NCBI GenBank assembly: GCA_024244705.1
Contig: JAAEOK010000036.1
Coordinates: 124,001 to 188,000 of the forward strand
Source: Alphaproteobacteria bacterium
GTDB taxonomy: Bacteria; Pseudomonadota; Alphaproteobacteria; JAAEOK01
DNA: 64,000 nt
Reading direction: 5' to 3'
Numbering within the stretch: the first letter of the stretch is position 1; each line of letters begins with the position of its first letter. The notes below the pieces were generated by a model. It did not search any database, was not told the DNA's origin, and saw only the letters and a program-made list of their open reading frames with translations. The position numbers and the translations under genes were made by a program. Positions 56,513 to 64,000 of this stretch are shown here, in pieces.

Positions 56513-59500
56513 ATGACAGAGTTAGCAACATGGCTGGAGAAGCACGGGCTTGGCCAATTTGCCCAAGTCTTAGCCGAAAACGACATCGATTTCGACGTGT
56601 TTCCGAGCCTGACAGAGGACGATCTCAAGGAGCTGGGCTTGTCCATCGGACACCGGCGACGGTTTCTCAATGCGCTGCAAAAGTCCGCGCTGAAGTTGGG
56701 CCGAAGCGACGCGGCGCAGGCTGAAAGGGTCGATGACCAGGAGAGCGCGGACCGACGCCAGCTCACGGTGATGTTCTGTGACCTGGTCGGATCTACCGAG
56801 CTGTCCGAGAAGCTCGATCCCGAAGATATGCGCAGTGTCCTCGGCCAGTATCACAACACCGTGGCGAATACCGTCTCCCAGCATGAAGGTCATGTGGCCA
56901 AACTTCTCGGAGACGGAGTCCTCGCTTATTTCGGTTGGCCGCAGGCACATGAGGCCGCCGCCGAAGTCGCGGTTCGCGCAGCCCTGGCCGCTGTCTCGGC
57001 AGTAGGCGAACACGAGGTGGCGGGAGAACCGCTCGCTGCGCGCGTCGGGATTGCGACCGGCTCAGTGGTGATCGGCGACATGATCGGAGAATCGGCACAG
57101 GAACGGGGGGCCGTCGTCGGATCGACGCCAAATCTCGCGGCCCGTCTCCAGGCCCTGGCACAACCTGGCGAGGTTGCCATCAATGATGGGACGCGTCGCC
57201 TGATCGGCGCCGCCTTCGATCTCGAGGACCGCGGTGCGCATGCGCTCAAGGGCTTCGAAGACCCAATCCCGGTCTGGCGAGTGAGCGGCGTCGGGTCGGT
57301 GGTGAGCCGGTTCGACGCGCTGCATGGCTCCGGCCTCACCGATTTCGTCGGTCGGACCCATGAGATTGGTCTACTCGAAGATCGTTGGCGTCAAGCCCAG
57401 AATGGTGAGGGCCAGGTCGTGTTGCTTTCCGGCGAGGCCGGGATTGGCAAGAGCCGGATCATGCGCGAGTTCGCCCTGGCCCGAACGGCCGAAGAGAGGC
57501 AGATCTTGCGCTACCAGTGTTCTCCGCATGAGGTCCACGCCGCCTTCCACCCGATCGTGACCGAACTGTCGGCGGCGGCGGGATTCTTGCCCAACGATCC
57601 CCCCGAGCTCCGTCTCGACAAACTGGAGACCCATCTCGGCGAGATCTTCGAGGAGCTCGACGAGGCAGCGCCCCTATTTGCATGCCTCCTGTCCCTGCCG
57701 CGTGAACGCTATCCACCGATTGAGATGGGGCCACAGCGTCGCAAGCAGCGCACCGTTGCGCTATTGAGCGAGCGCGTCGCCCGGCTCGCCACTGAACAGC
57801 CGGTGCTGATTCTGGCGGAGGACCTCCACTGGGCCGATCCGTCAAGCATTGAGGCGCTCGACGCCGTTATCGAGCGGACGCAGGAGCTTCCGGTGCTCGT
57901 GGTCGCGACCACCCGCCCCGAGTATGCCCCTGAGTGGGACGGTCATGGACACGTAACTTTGCACTCGCTCAACCGGCTCGGGCACGGCGACGGCCGGGCA
58001 ATTGCCGAAGCGGTCGCCGTTGGTAAAGCGTTGCCTAAGGAAGTGCTCGAACGCATCGTTATGCAGACCGACGGCATTCCGCTGTTCGTCGAGGAGCTAA
58101 CCAAGACGGTGCTTGAATCGGGATTGCTCGAGGAACGCAACGACCGCTACGTCCTGACGGGGCCGCTGCCGGATTTGGCAATCCCGTCGACCCTGCAGGA
58201 CTCTCTGATGGCCCGCCTTGACCGGCTGGCTCCGGTCAGACAGGTGATCCAGGCGGCGGCCTGCATCGGCCGGGAGTTCGATGCAGGTCTTCTCTCGGCC
58301 GCGGTCGCGATGGACAGCGATTCACTTGACGATGCCCTCGATCAGCTTGTGGAAGCTCAGCTGATCTTCAGACGCACTGGTGTCGCCGAAGAAAGATACA
58401 TCTTCAAGCATGCGCTCGTGCAGGATGCGGCTTATGCGAGCCTGCTCAAGAGTTCGCGGCAACCGCTTCACGCCCGCCTCGCCCGCGCCCTCGAGGAGAC
58501 CAGGGACCCTGACGCGCTGGAGCTGGCACGTCATCACTTCGCGGCGGGCGCCTACGAACGCTCCGCCGGACTATTTCTGAGCGCCGGACAGAAACTGCTC
58601 GAAGCCAGTGCGGTGGCCGAAGCCATCGGCGCTCTAGAGCAGGGGCTCGTTGCCATGCAGGCACTACCCCCGTCGCGCGACCGCGACCGGCTCGAGCTGG
58701 ACATCCGCATCGCCCTTGGCGCAGGGCGCATGGCAAATTTCGGTTGGGCGCATCCTTCCGTGTCGGAGGCGTTCGAGCCCGCCTATCCGCTGGCAAGAAG
58801 CTTTGGCGACAACGTGGCACTCGCCTCGATTTTGTGGGGACTCTGGGTCCACTACCAAACGAGGACGAATTTTCCGCAGGCGCACGAATGGCTCAGCGAA
58901 TTGAGAACCGTCGCGGGAGAGAACAGTGAAACGGACCTGCCGGTGGTCTACGACATGTCAGCGGGCTGCCAGTACTTCTGGGAGGCCGACTATGAGCATG
59001 CCGTCGTCCACACGGATCATTTGAAAGAGATCTACGTTCCCGAGCGGCATGCGCGGATCGCGTCGTTGACCAACCACGATCCACTGGTTTTTTCCCAGCA
59101 TTGGGCGGGGAGTCTTGCGGAGTGGATTCGGGGATATCCTGACCGCTCAATCGAAAGGCTCGACGAAGCCGTGTCTCTGGCACGGAAGATCGGCCATCCC
59201 TTCAACCTCATGTTTGCGCTGACCGCGGGGGCGACAGCCCTCATTTACCGTGGCGAAGCGGACCGGCTTCTCGAATTCTGCGACGAGGCGGAGAAGGTCG
59301 TCACCGAGGAGGCGCTTGGTCAGTTTTCGATGAATGTCTGCGTGTACCAGTGGCGTGGTGCCGCCCGTATCCAACAGCGCGAATTCGGGATCGGGCACTC
59401 GCTAGCCGTGAAGGGCAATGAGTATTGGACGATGAGCGGTGGAGGAATCTGCACTGCGATGATGCGCAGCTGGATCGTCCTTGGCCTCCAGGGCCTCGGT

Positions 59501-59857
59501 CGAATCGATGAGGCACTTGGCCTGAACGCGGGCAACATCACTCACTGCCGCGAGACTGGCGATCGGTACATGGAGCCGGAGTGCATCCGCTTGCAGGGCG
59601 AACTGATGCTCCGCGTGTCGGATCCGGATCTTGAAGCCGCGGAGCATTTCTTCCGCGAAGCGGTCACTATCGCGGGGGCCCACGACGCTAAGTCCTGGGA
59701 ACTGCGGGCTGCGATGTCGCTGGCCGACCTGCTAGGGTCCCGGGACCGGCACAAGGACGCCATTGCTTGTCTTGAGCCGGTCCTGGGCTGGTTCACGGAA
59801 GGACTGGAAACAGCCGATTTGCGCCGGGCGTGTGCGCTCCTATGCTCGCTCGCATGA
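56513..59857 (+). CDS. SAM-domain, class III cyclase, AAA ATPase and TPR fusion protein
   Basis: About 1114 residues. Order: SAM domain (about 1-65, WLEKHGLGQFAQVLAEND), cyclase domain (about 85-260; VMFCDLVGSTELSEKL, KLLGDGVLAYFG, STPNLAARL), AAA/STAND ATPase (about 290-600; Walker A SGEAGIGKSRIM, Walker B LILAEDLHWADPS), then a long helical TPR-like region to the end. This architecture is common in Rhizobiales and other Alphaproteobacteria and likely links ATP-driven assembly to cyclic-nucleotide output. ATG 56513 is chosen because the SAM domain begins there. Confidence 0.9.
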   Translation: MTELATWLEKHGLGQFAQVLAENDIDFDVFPSLTEDDLKELGLSIGHRRRFLNALQKSALKLGRSDAAQAERVDDQESADRRQLTVMFCDLVGSTELSEKLDPEDMRSVLGQYHNTVANTVSQHEGHVAKLLGDGVLAYFGWPQAHEAAAEVAVRAALAAVSAVGEHEVAGEPLAARVGIATGSVVIGDMIGESAQERGAVVGSTPNLAARLQALAQPGEVAINDGTRRLIGAAFDLEDRGAHALKGFEDPIPVWRVSGVGSVVSRFDALHGSGLTDFVGRTHEIGLLEDRWRQAQNGEGQVVLLSGEAGIGKSRIMREFALARTAEERQILRYQCSPHEVHAAFHPIVTELSAAAGFLPNDPPELRLDKLETHLGEIFEELDEAAPLFACLLSLPRERYPPIEMGPQRRKQRTVALLSERVARLATEQPVLILAEDLHWADPSSIEALDAVIERTQELPVLVVATTRPEYAPEWDGHGHVTLHSLNRLGHGDGRAIAEAVAVGKALPKEVLERIVMQTDGIPLFVEELTKTVLESGLLEERNDRYVLTGPLPDLAIPSTLQDSLMARLDRLAPVRQVIQAAACIGREFDAGLLSAAVAMDSDSLDDALDQLVEAQLIFRRTGVAEERYIFKHALVQDAAYASLLKSSRQPLHARLARALEETRDPDALELARHHFAAGAYERSAGLFLSAGQKLLEASAVAEAIGALEQGLVAMQALPPSRDRDRLELDIRIALGAGRMANFGWAHPSVSEAFEPAYPLARSFGDNVALASILWGLWVHYQTRTNFPQAHEWLSELRTVAGENSETDLPVVYDMSAGCQYFWEADYEHAVVHTDHLKEIYVPERHARIASLTNHDPLVFSQHWAGSLAEWIRGYPDRSIERLDEAVSLARKIGHPFNLMFALTAGATALIYRGEADRLLEFCDEAEKVVTEEALGQFSMNVCVYQWRGAARIQQREFGIGHSLAVKGNEYWTMSGGGICTAMMRSWIVLGLQGLGRIDEALGLNAGNITHCRETGDRYMEPECIRLQGELMLRVSDPDLEAAEHFFREAVTIAGAHDAKSWELRAAMSLADLLGSRDRHKDAIACLEPVLGWFTEGLETADLRRACALLCSLA

Positions 59858-60054
59858 CACCTGGCGAGAGGCCATGGCGGGGCCGTTCATTGTCCGCTTG
59901 GGGTCATTCCGCGACATTGGGCTGCCGCATGCCAATGTCCGCAGGCGAGTGTTCTTCTGACATGGACTGCCCCGCATTGAACTGTCGGGTGGCGCCGTGA
60001 TTCATGTGTCGACGGGGCCCATTGACCGAGGGATTTTGAGACCACCCGTCCAAC

Positions 60055-60083
60055 TTGACGCGGTTCGGCGCCGCGCCTAGGGT
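60055..60083 (+). promoter_or_regulatory. Sigma70-type promoter for the cbiX-cobH-cobL-cobI operon
   Basis: TTGACG at 60055-60060, 17-base spacer and TAGGGT at 60078-60083. It is similar in form to the promoter before the cobalamin riboswitch at 40.06 kb. Confidence 0.6.
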
Positions 60084-60250
60084 CATGGCGCGACGGCGTC
60101 CCGGCAGGGGCTGAGAGAGATCCTGGTGCGATCGACCCAATTCGGGGATCAACGCCGGGGCTGTCTGGCAAATCTGAACGCGGCGGCATCCCCATGCCAC
60201 CGCCCCATCCCCGGAACGCTATCGGAGACGACGTATTCGGCGCATTTGTG
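60084..60250 (+). ncRNA. Structured 5' leader of unknown class (weak TPP-like motif)
   Basis: Between promoter and cbiX lies about 190 bases of leader. It contains GGGGCTGAGA, then a GATC/GATC hairpin, then GACCC. This order occurs in thiamine pyrophosphate riboswitches, but the required 3' half (CTGATC, TAAT, CCAGCG, AGGGA) is not found. None of the cobalamin riboswitch blocks are present. GGCGGCAT/ATGCC pairing around 60184-60207 suggests another hairpin. Confidence 0.35.
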
Positions 60251-60276
60251 CGCCGATCCGCGGTGAGGGACGAGGC

Positions 60277-61254
60277 ATGGGCGATCGTATGGGCGTGATG
60301 ATCTGCGGGCACGGCAGCCGCGATGAACGGGCGGTCGCCGAATTCGCCCGCGTCGCCGAGGCCTTGCGCGGGCGCTTCGCCGACTGGCCGGTCGACTACG
60401 GTTATCTCGAATTCGCCACGCCGGTCATCCGCGACGGCCTCGACCGCCTGCGCGAACAGGGCGCGACGCGGATCCTTGCGGTTCCCGGCATGCTGTTCGC
60501 CGCCGGCCACGCCAAGAACGACATTCCCTCGGTGCTCAACACCTATCGGGCGGAACACGACGGCCTGCGCATCGACTACGGCCGCGAGCTCGGGATCGAC
60601 CTCAAGATGCTGCGCGCCGCCGGCGCCCGAATCGAAGAGGCGCTGGCGGCGGCGGGCGACGACGTGCCGCGCCATGACACCGCGCTCGTCGTGGTCGGCC
60701 GCGGCGCCTCGGATCCGGACGCCAACTCCAACGTCGCCAAGGTCATGCGGATGTTATGGGAAGGGCTCGGCTTCGGCTGGGGCGAGACCTGCTACTCCGG
60801 CGTCACGTTTCCCCTGGTCAAGCCGGCCCTCGAGCATGTCGCGCGGCTCGGTTACCGGCGCGTCGTCGTGTTTCCCTATTTCCTCTTCACCGGAATTTTG
60901 GTGCGCCGCATCTACGATCATACCGACGCGGTCGCCGCACGTTACCCCGGGATCGAATTCGTCAAGGCGCCTTATCTCAACGATCATCCCCTGGTCATGG
61001 ATACCTTCGCCGAGCGGGTACAAGAGATCCTCGACGGCGATAACAAGATGAACTGCCAATTGTGCAAGTATCGCGAACAGGTGCTGGGCTTCGAGGACGA
61101 GGTCGGACTGCCGCAGGAAAGCCACCATCACCATGTCGAGGGCATCGGCGGCGGTCACGACCATGGCCACGGCCATGCCCACCATCACCCTTATCCCCAC
61201 GCCGACCATCCGCTCGGGCCGCGGAGTTTCGATAAGCCGGTCGAGCCGGAGTAG
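60277..61254 (+). CDS. cbiX: Sirohydrochlorin cobaltochelatase CbiX
   Basis: 325 residues. Two CbiX/SirB halves: the first with MICGHGSRDERAV (catalytic His) and GMLFAAGHAKNDIP, the second with VVVGRGASDPDANSN and FPYFLFTG. The tail adds MNCQLC, matching the MxCxxC iron-sulfur motif of long CbiX, then a long His-rich stretch (HDHGHGHAHHH). It inserts cobalt into sirohydrochlorin. ATG 60277 is used; there is a GAGG-like site upstream. Confidence 0.93.
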   Translation: MGDRMGVMICGHGSRDERAVAEFARVAEALRGRFADWPVDYGYLEFATPVIRDGLDRLREQGATRILAVPGMLFAAGHAKNDIPSVLNTYRAEHDGLRIDYGRELGIDLKMLRAAGARIEEALAAAGDDVPRHDTALVVVGRGASDPDANSNVAKVMRMLWEGLGFGWGETCYSGVTFPLVKPALEHVARLGYRRVVVFPYFLFTGILVRRIYDHTDAVAARYPGIEFVKAPYLNDHPLVMDTFAERVQEILDGDNKMNCQLCKYREQVLGFEDEVGLPQESHHHHVEGIGGGHDHGHGHAHHHPYPHADHPLGPRSFDKPVEPE

Positions 61255-61265
61255 GGGCGGCGGCG

Positions 61266-61895
61266 ATGGTTCCCTATCTCAAGGATCCGGCGGCGATCTA
61301 CCGCAAGTCTTTCGCGACGGTGCGGGCGGAGACCAGTCTCGACGGCATGCCGCCGGAGGTCGCGGACACCGCGCTGCGCATGGTTCACGCCTGTGGCATG
61401 CCCGATATCGTCGACGATTTGCGCTACAGCGTCGACGTGGTCGCCGCGGCGCGGACGGCCTTTGATGCCAGTGCTCCCATACTCGCCGACTGCACCATGG
61501 TCGTCGCCGGCATCCTGAAGGCGCACCTGGCCGACGGTGTCGGCGTGCATTGCTATATTGATGACCCGGCGGCCAAATGCTTGGCGGCCGACCTGGCGAC
61601 CACCCGGTCGGCGGCGGCGGTCGAACTGTGGCGGCCGGTTCTCGATGGTGCCGTGGTCGTCATCGGCAATGCCCCGACGGCGCTGTTCCGGCTCCTTGAA
61701 GTACTGGATGAAGGCGGTCCCCGGCCGGCCGCGATCGTCGCCTGCCCGGTGGGCTTCGTCGGTGCCGCCGAGTCGAAACAGGCCCTTGCCGATAATCCGC
61801 GCGGCGTGCCGTACCTGACCCTTCTCGGGCGCCGTGGCGGCAGCGCCATCGCCGCCGCGGCGATCAATGCCGTGCTGGTGGGAGCCGCGACATGA
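61266..61895 (+). CDS. cobH: Precorrin-8X methylmutase
   Basis: 209 residues. The catalytic His lies in LRMVHACGMPDI; DCTMVVAGI and ACPVGFVGAAESK are conserved. It moves the C11 methyl to C12 to form hydrogenobyrinate. It lies 11 bases after cbiX; the stop overlaps cobL by ATGA. Confidence 0.95.
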   Translation: MVPYLKDPAAIYRKSFATVRAETSLDGMPPEVADTALRMVHACGMPDIVDDLRYSVDVVAAARTAFDASAPILADCTMVVAGILKAHLADGVGVHCYIDDPAAKCLAADLATTRSAAAVELWRPVLDGAVVVIGNAPTALFRLLEVLDEGGPRPAAIVACPVGFVGAAESKQALADNPRGVPYLTLLGRRGGSAIAAAAINAVLVGAAT

Positions 61896-63106
61896 CGCCA
61901 TGGCTGTCGATCGTCGGGCTCGGCGAGGACGGGCTCGACGGGCTCACCTCCGGTGCCCGGTCATTGATCGACAACGCCGAAGTGCTGGTCGGCGGCGACC
62001 GCCACCTCGCCATGGTGCCGCCGGCAGCCGACGAAGACCGGCCGCGTCTGGTCTGGACGACACCGTTGTCGAAGCTGGTCGAGGACATCGTCGGGCGGCG
62101 GGGTCAGCGGGTCTGCGTGTTGGCGACCGGCGACCCGTTGTGGTATGGCATCGGTGTCACCCTGGCGCGCCATATCCCCATCGCGGAGATGCGGGTGATC
62201 CCGGTGCCGTCGGCGTTCAGCCTGGCCTGCGCGCGGCTCGGCTGGTCGCTGTCCGAGGTTGCGACCTTGACCCTGCACGGCCGCCCACTGTCGCTGCTGA
62301 ACGGATTCGTCCAGCCGGGAGCGCGGCTTATCGTGTTGAGCGACAGTCGGGATACGCCGGCCGCGGTCGCCCGCATTCTCGACGAGGCGGGTTACGGGCA
62401 CAGCCCGATCATCGTGCTCGAACACATGGGCGGCCCCGATGAACGAATCGTCAACGCGACCGCCGGAACCTGGCGGGAGACCGAAATTCGCGATTTCAAC
62501 ACGATCGCCATAGATTGTATGGCCGGGCCGGATGCCAAGGTGCAATCGCGTGTTCCGGGCCTGCCCGATGACGCCTATCGCCATGACGGTCAATTGACCA
62601 AGCGCGAGGTGCGTGCGGCGACCCTGGCGGCCTTGATGCCGACGCCGGGCGCACGATTGTGGGATGTCGGCGCCGGCGCCGGATCGGTCGCCATCGAGTG
62701 GCTTCGCGCCATCGACCATGGTTCCGCGGTCGCCATCGAACGCGATCCGGACCGCGCGACTTGCATCGCCGACAACGCGCTCGCTCTGGGTACGCCGACG
62801 CTCGAAGTGGTGACCGGAACGGTCCCGGCGGCACTCGCCGGATTGCCGCCCCCGGACGCGGTTTTCATCGGCGGCGGCCTGACCGAGCCCGGTGTCGTCG
62901 ACGCGTGCTGGCAAGCTCTCGGTTCCGGCGGCCGTCTGGTCGCCAACGGGGTGACGCTCGAATCGGAAGCGCGGCTGATCGCCCTTAGCTCGGAATACGG
63001 TGGGACATTGACCCGGCTTAGTATTGCGCGTGCCGAACCGGTGGGCGGTTTTACCGGATGGCGGCCGCTGATGCCGGTCGTCCAATGGGCGGTGCGCAAG
63101 CGATGA
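61892..63106 (+). CDS. cobL: Bifunctional precorrin-6Y C5,15-methyltransferase / C12-decarboxylase
   Basis: 404 residues. N-terminal tetrapyrrole methylase half (SIVGLGEDGLDGLT, LATGDPLWYGIG) and C-terminal CbiT-like half with SAM motif LWDVGAGAGSVAIEW and AIERDPDR. Fused CobL is the form usual in Alphaproteobacteria. It overlaps both neighbours by four bases. Confidence 0.95.
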   Translation: MTPWLSIVGLGEDGLDGLTSGARSLIDNAEVLVGGDRHLAMVPPAADEDRPRLVWTTPLSKLVEDIVGRRGQRVCVLATGDPLWYGIGVTLARHIPIAEMRVIPVPSAFSLACARLGWSLSEVATLTLHGRPLSLLNGFVQPGARLIVLSDSRDTPAAVARILDEAGYGHSPIIVLEHMGGPDERIVNATAGTWRETEIRDFNTIAIDCMAGPDAKVQSRVPGLPDDAYRHDGQLTKREVRAATLAALMPTPGARLWDVGAGAGSVAIEWLRAIDHGSAVAIERDPDRATCIADNALALGTPTLEVVTGTVPAALAGLPPPDAVFIGGGLTEPGVVDACWQALGSGGRLVANGVTLESEARLIALSSEYGGTLTRLSIARAEPVGGFTGWRPLMPVVQWAVRKR

Positions 63107-63810
63107 CCGGTACGCTTTTCGGATTGGGCGTCGGACCCGGCGATCCTGAGCTGCTGACCCTGAAGGCGCTGCGCCTGCTGCGGGCATCGCCGGTCGTGGC
63201 CTATCCGGCGCCGGAGACGGGTGACAGCTTCGCCCGCTCCATCGTCGCGGACCATCTTTGCAACGGCGTGATCGAGGTGCCGATCCGCATTCCCATCGCC
63301 GGCGGGGCCTTCCCCGACGAGACGATCTATGACAGGGCGGCCAAGACCTTGAGCGAGCATCTCGCGGCGGGGCGGGACATCGCCGTGCTGTGCGAGGGCG
63401 ATCCCTTCTTCTACGGCTCGTTCATGTATCTGTTCGGCCGTCTCGCCGCGACGCACAAGGTCGAGGTCGTTCCCGGCGTTTCCTCTCTCATGGCCTGCGC
63501 CGCGGTCCTCGGCGCGCCGCTCTCGGCACGCAACGACACCCTGGCCGTGCTGCCGGCGCCGCTGCCGGCCAAAGTGCTGCGCGAACGCCTGCGCGACGCC
63601 GAGGCGGCGGCGATTATCAAGGTCGGGCGGCATTTCGAGAAAGTGCGCGGCGTGCTGAACGAACTCGGGCTCACCGATTGCGCCCACTACGTCGAGCGGG
63701 CGACACTGGAAAACCAGCGCATCGTCGCGATCGAGGCGGTCGATCCGGCGACCGTACCCTATTTTTCCTTGATCCTGGTTCACCGCCGCGGATCGGCGTG
63801 GCGGCCATGA
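63103..63810 (+). CDS. cobI: Precorrin-2 C20-methyltransferase
   Basis: 235 residues. SAM-dependent tetrapyrrole methylase: GLGVGPGDPELLTLKA, VLCEGDPFFYGSFMYL and VVPGVSSLMACAA. Start ATG 63103 lies in the cobL stop; the stop overlaps the next start by ATGA. Confidence 0.94.
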   Translation: MTGTLFGLGVGPGDPELLTLKALRLLRASPVVAYPAPETGDSFARSIVADHLCNGVIEVPIRIPIAGGAFPDETIYDRAAKTLSEHLAAGRDIAVLCEGDPFFYGSFMYLFGRLAATHKVEVVPGVSSLMACAAVLGAPLSARNDTLAVLPAPLPAKVLRERLRDAEAAAIIKVGRHFEKVRGVLNELGLTDCAHYVERATLENQRIVAIEAVDPATVPYFSLILVHRRGSAWRP

Positions 63811-64000
63811 CGACGCCGGCGATCATCGTTCTCACCCAGGCGGGACTCCCTGTCGCGGAGCGCATTCGGTCCGCGCTGGGCCGGGGCGAGATCCATGTTC
63901 TCGTCGGCCGCGTCGACGGCGGCGACGTCGCCTTTGAAACGCCCACCGTGCATTTGCGCGGGCAGTTCCAGGCCGGGCGGCCGATCGTCGGCATCTGCGC
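63807..64000 (+). CDS. CbiG-like N-terminus, probably fused to CobJ (3' end outside window)
   Basis: Only about 64 residues are in the window: MTTPAIIVLTQAGLP near the start, then GRVDGGDVAFE and AGRPIVGIC. This resembles the CbiG-type N-terminal domain that in many Alphaproteobacteria is fused to precorrin-3B C17-methyltransferase (CobJ). Translationally coupled to cobI (ATGA). The identity of the remainder is inferred. Confidence 0.72.
   Translation, partial: MTTPAIIVLTQAGLPVAERIRSALGRGEIHVLVGRVDGGDVAFETPTVHLRGQFQAGRPIVGIC

Noticed and set aside
60084-60250. Leader as a confirmed TPP riboswitch
   Set aside because: Only the CTGAGA and GACCC parts match; the conserved 3' half is missing, so it is kept as an unclassified leader.

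Overview
The window is a chromosomal segment of a high-GC bacterium, most likely an alphaproteobacterium of the Rhodospirillales type. The reasons are the cobW-cobN-cobO-cobQ-cobD gene set, a CbtAB cobalt transporter, the FecR/CHASE2-cyclase pair, many acyl-CoA and branched-chain ABC genes, and the codon bias. No rRNA, tRNA, CRISPR array or complete transposase gene was found.

Layout. 1-7.3 kb: a truncated zinc-finger/SAM methyltransferase on the minus strand, then three tandem paralogous membrane SGNH-hydrolase-like genes and a GtrA-type membrane protein, which look like an envelope-polysaccharide region. 7.5-7.9 kb: a secreted DM13-type protein. 7.9-13.8 kb: a minus-strand catabolic cluster (enolase-superfamily dehydratase, zinc alcohol dehydrogenase, methylmalonate-semialdehyde dehydrogenase, HMG-CoA-lyase-like protein, maleate-isomerase/Asp-Glu-racemase). 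A roughly 270-bp miniature inverted-repeat element sits inside it. 14-18.4 kb: a TauE/SafE permease, a FecR protein, a CHASE2 adenylate cyclase and an LHPP-like HAD phosphatase. 18.5-31.1 kb: two acyl-CoA ligases, a complete LivFGHM plus binding-protein transporter, a bifunctional beta-oxidation protein, a thiolase and a 2-oxoglutarate/Fe(II) oxygenase. 31.2-33.9 kb: a stand-alone A-T-TE NRPS-like enzyme with a cysteine in the thioesterase nucleophile position. 33.9-37.7 kb: an SDR, two acyl-CoA dehydrogenases and a VOC protein.

37.8-49 kb is a cobalamin block. CbtA/CbtB (minus) stand beside CobC (plus). A textbook cobalamin riboswitch then leads cobP(cobU)-cobW-cobN-cobO, followed by cobQ and a convergent cobD/cbiB. 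A second cobalamin operon (cbiX-cobH-cobL-cobI-cbiG/cobJ) starts at 60.3 kb and runs off the right edge. It has its own promoter and a structured leader that does not look like a cobalamin riboswitch.

Between the two cobalamin loci is an accessory stretch (49-59.9 kb). It holds a small lipoprotein, a cupin gene broken by one in-frame TAG, and a more A/T-rich group (MetRS-tail-like tRNA-binding protein, crotonase, SigZ-like ECF sigma factor, ArsM, AhpD-like protein, Met/Cys-rich membrane protein). It ends with two further class III nucleotide cyclases that flank a beta-lactamase-family serine hydrolase. Three cyclases with different sensory architectures in 45 kb suggest strong use of cyclic-nucleotide signalling.

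Functions are assigned from recognisable motifs and gene order only; no database search was run.
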